From positions 1 to 23,901 of the forward strand of contig JAZSNA010000019.1 in assembly GCA_045536135.1 (NCBI GenBank): a stretch of DNA of 23,901 bases, written 5' to 3'. The notes below the pieces were generated by a model. That model saw nothing but the letters and a program-made list of their open reading frames with translations, had not been told where the DNA came from and did no database searches. The DNA is from JAZSNA01 sp045536135 (lineage in GTDB: Bacteria; Pseudomonadota; Alphaproteobacteria; CAAHEQ01; UBA3637). Both the position numbers and the translations under genes were made by a program. Below, piece by piece: positions 22,556 to 23,901 of the stretch. Position 1 is the stretch's first letter. Each line of letters opens with the position of its first letter.

Positions 22556-23279
22556 TTTTCATCATCCTCTTTATTTTAAACCGATTAAACGACAATTTTA
22601 AAACATTTAAAATAGCCTCTTTAAAAATTTTTCCGCTCATTTTGGATTTTCCCAATTTTCGATCCGGAAAGATAATTGGCACTTCATGAACCTTTAAGCC
22701 CAATAAACAATGCCTAAATTTCATTTCAATTTGGAAACAATACCCCTTTGATGTAATGGTATCCAAATTAATTTTTTTCAAATTTTCCGCCCGATAACAA
22801 TTAAATCCGCCGGTCAAATCATGAACGGGTAAAAATAAAACCACTCGAGCATAAATGGACCCGCCCAACGATATCATCCGCCGAATTAATCCCCAATCTT
22901 GAACACCACCGCCGGAAACATAACGACTGCCAATCACACAAGGATATTTTTGAATTTCATCAAAAATTTGTGGTAAATATTTCGGATTATGTGAAAAATC
23001 GGCATCCATAGACATTAACACATCATATCCCCGTTCCAAGCCCCATTTAAATCCGGTAATATATGCCGTTCCAAGCCCCAACTTACCCGCACGATGTAAA
23101 ACAAACAGGGAATCGGGATATTTTTCTCTTAATTTTTCCGCCAATTCACCCGTCCCGTCTGGCGATGCATCATCCACAATTAAAACATGAACACCCAAAT
23201 CCAAACCAAATACACAATCCAATAAGGATGAAATATTTTCAACTTCGTTATAGGTTGGAATGACAATTAATTTTTTCAT
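22548..23279 (-). CDS. Polyprenol-phosphate mannosyltransferase-like GT2 enzyme (DPM1 type)
   Basis: Likely moves mannose (or glucose) from a nucleotide sugar to a polyprenyl phosphate at the cytoplasmic face. The GT2 fold is clear: VIPTYNEVENI, VDDASPDGTGE (35-45), MSMDADFSHNPKYLP with the metal-binding DAD (92-94), then GSRYVSGGGVQDWGLIRRMIS and HDLTGGFNCYR, which are DPM1-type. A membrane anchor domain is absent, as in the short, soluble DPM1 class. The ATG at 23279 was chosen over a TTG five codons upstream. No Shine-Dalgarno is present and the -10 box ends six bases before the ATG. It is in operon with the GT39-like gene. Confidence 0.85.
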   Translation of the reverse strand: MKKLIVIPTYNEVENISSLLDCVFGLDLGVHVLIVDDASPDGTGELAEKLREKYPDSLFVLHRAGKLGLGTAYITGFKWGLERGYDVLMSMDADFSHNPKYLPQIFDEIQKYPCVIGSRYVSGGGVQDWGLIRRMISLGGSIYARVVLFLPVHDLTGGFNCYRAENLKKINLDTITSKGYCFQIEMKFRHCLLGLKVHEVPIIFPDRKLGKSKMSGKIFKEAILNVLKLSFNRFKIKRMMKND

Positions 23280-23285
23280 ACCCGT

Positions 23286-23313
23286 ATCATACAATAAAAT
23301 GAAGAAAAATCAA
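23286..23313 (-). promoter_or_regulatory. Promoter of the glycosyltransferase operon, predicted leaderless
   Basis: On the minus strand TTGATT (23313-23308), a 16-base spacer, TATGAT (23291-23286), then six bases to the ATG at 23279. The pilin terminator lies immediately upstream, so this operon is insulated from pilin transcription. Confidence 0.65.
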
Positions 23314-23314
23314 T

Positions 23315-23348
23315 AAAAAAAACAGCCGGAAAATTTCCGGCTGTTTTT
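23315..23348 (-). terminator. Intrinsic terminator after the pilin gene
   Basis: Twelve-base perfect arms AACAGCCGGAAA and TTTCCGGCTGTT around a single central base (in practice a small loop), flanked by A and T runs. On the minus strand it ends in eight U residues, 19 bases after the pilin stop. Confidence 0.9.
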
Positions 23349-23366
23349 AAACAGTCAATAACTATA

Positions 23367-23765
23367 TTAGCCAACTGTAATTGTTGCAGTTGTACCAGAT
23401 CCAGCAACAACAAAGTTAGTTGTTGAACGAGCTCTCATAGCATCAGCAATAGGTTCATCCGATGTTGTAACTGTCAATGTAACTGTAGAAGAACCTGAAG
23501 CTTTTTCAACTACACAATTAGAAATACCTGTTACAGTTGTATTATCAAAAGTAGAACAATTTGTGCCTGCATCAACTGGATCTGTTCCATCACCTTTTGT
23601 TTGAGCCAAAACAGCAACACGGGCTGCATAGTCCAAAGCATTGTTGGCTTTATGACGGTTCATAGCCATTGTGTATCCGGACAAACCAGCAACTGATAAA
23701 ACACCAATGATTGCCAAAACACCGAGCATTTCAATCATTGAACGTCCATTTTCTAATTTTTTCAT
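23367..23765 (-). CDS. Type IV pilin-like protein (prepilin)
   Basis: Short class III-type leader MKKLENG, then RSMIEMLGVLAIIGVLSVAGLSGY, the hydrophobic assembly helix of type IV pilins and type II pseudopilins with Glu at +5 of the mature protein. Processing would be by a prepilin peptidase after Gly7. The +1 residue would be Arg rather than the usual Phe or Met. The 125-residue mature domain is rich in Thr, Ser, Val and Ala, with Cys70 and Cys84 able to form a disulfide. AAAGGA precedes the ATG. It is a single-gene unit with its own terminator; no other pilus genes are visible. It could be a major pilin or a secreted pseudopilin. Confidence 0.85.
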   Translation of the reverse strand: MKKLENGRSMIEMLGVLAIIGVLSVAGLSGYTMAMNRHKANNALDYAARVAVLAQTKGDGTDPVDAGTNCSTFDNTTVTGISNCVVEKASGSSTVTLTVTTSDEPIADAMRARSTTNFVVAGSGTTATITVG

Positions 23766-23901
23766 TTTAATTTCCTTTGTTAATAAGTTAACTTAAAATT
23801 TATCACAAACCCAAAGTGATAAACCAGAAAACAATGATATCATCATTCTTTCTGATACCAGATATAATAAATCTTTCTTAATAAAAAGTAAATATTTTTT
23901 T
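23766..23901 (-). promoter_or_regulatory. Pilin upstream region with inverted repeat
   Basis: The region holds a perfect inverted repeat TTTATCAC (23799-23806), nine bases, GTGATAAA (23816-23823), a 10-base palindrome ATGATATCAT (23834-23843), and GTTAAC/TTAA clusters (about 23783-23796). A possible minus-strand promoter TTTACT-N17-TATTAT lies near 23860-23890, which would give a leader of about 90 bases containing the repeat as an RNA hairpin. The exact start site is uncertain. Confidence 0.4.

Noticed and set aside
23783..23796. CtrA site before the pilin (TTAA clusters)
   Set aside because: The TTAA half-sites are 4 or 9 bases apart, not 7, so they do not fit the spacing.
23799..23823. 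CRP/FNR-type site before the pilin
   Set aside because: The half-sites TTTATCAC and GTGATAAA face the opposite way to TGTGA-N6-TCACA or TTGAT-N4-ATCAA, and the spacing differs.

Overview
The window is a compact, AT-rich stretch of a bacterial chromosome with housekeeping genes on both strands and very short intergenic gaps. The source is most likely an uncultured alphaproteobacterium. The evidence is a CcrM-type GANTC methyltransferase with its C-terminal DNA-binding domain, the alphaproteobacterial proteins TrcR (DUF1013) and GapR (DUF2312/UPF0335), and a fused YlxR/L7Ae-like protein between nusA and infB. The pilin at the right end (MIEMLGVLAIIGVLS core) resembles pilins I associate with gut-dwelling uncultured alphaproteobacteria; that last point is an impression, not a search result. 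I see no tRNA, rRNA, CRISPR array, transposase or phage integration gene.

Layout. 1-198: inverted repeat and terminator. 199-3866 (minus): ssb-gyrA-ppiB. 3963-5422 (minus): a two-gene cell-wall module (small membrane protein with a peptidoglycan-binding-like motif, and a secreted GH108-type muramidase). 5577-10825 (plus): rimP-nusA-ylxR/L7Ae-infB-rbfA, preceded by a promoter and an intrinsic-terminator-like attenuator. 10828-12806 (minus): radA-cvpA. 12878-15616 (plus): rluD, ccrM and rlmE, each with its own promoter. 15591-18776 (minus): a reduced flagellar operon fliFG-fliN-flhF-flhG. 18824-19366 (minus): grpE. 19440-20997 (plus): rph, then trcR-gapR. 21050-23279 (minus): a polyprenol-phosphate mannose synthase-like enzyme and a GT39-like membrane glycosyltransferase. 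23367-23765 (minus): a type IV pilin-like protein.

The most unusual content is the flagellar operon. Its first gene is one 393-residue protein that joins a stripped-down FliF (two membrane segments around a minimal RBM3-like ring domain) to the middle and C-terminal domains of FliG. The FliF tail and FliG N-domain that normally bind each other are absent. By hand alignment, several classic FliG torque residues are not conserved. FliN, FlhF and a MinD-like FlhG follow with 1-4 base overlaps, and no fliH lies between them.

Regulation is also informative. The ccrM and fliFG promoters share an identical 15-base element (TTAACTTTTTCTTTA, close to the CtrA pattern TTAA-N7-TTAA) exactly 11 bases upstream of a -10-like hexamer. 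The fliFG -10 overlaps a GANTC site, the target of the CcrM encoded here. Seven genes have a -10 box only 6-11 bases from the ATG and no Shine-Dalgarno, so leaderless or nearly leaderless mRNAs look common. Genes inside operons, and those with longer leaders, mostly carry Shine-Dalgarno sequences. Together CcrM, TrcR, GapR and the CtrA-like boxes suggest an alphaproteobacterial cell-cycle programme that may also drive the reduced flagellar operon.
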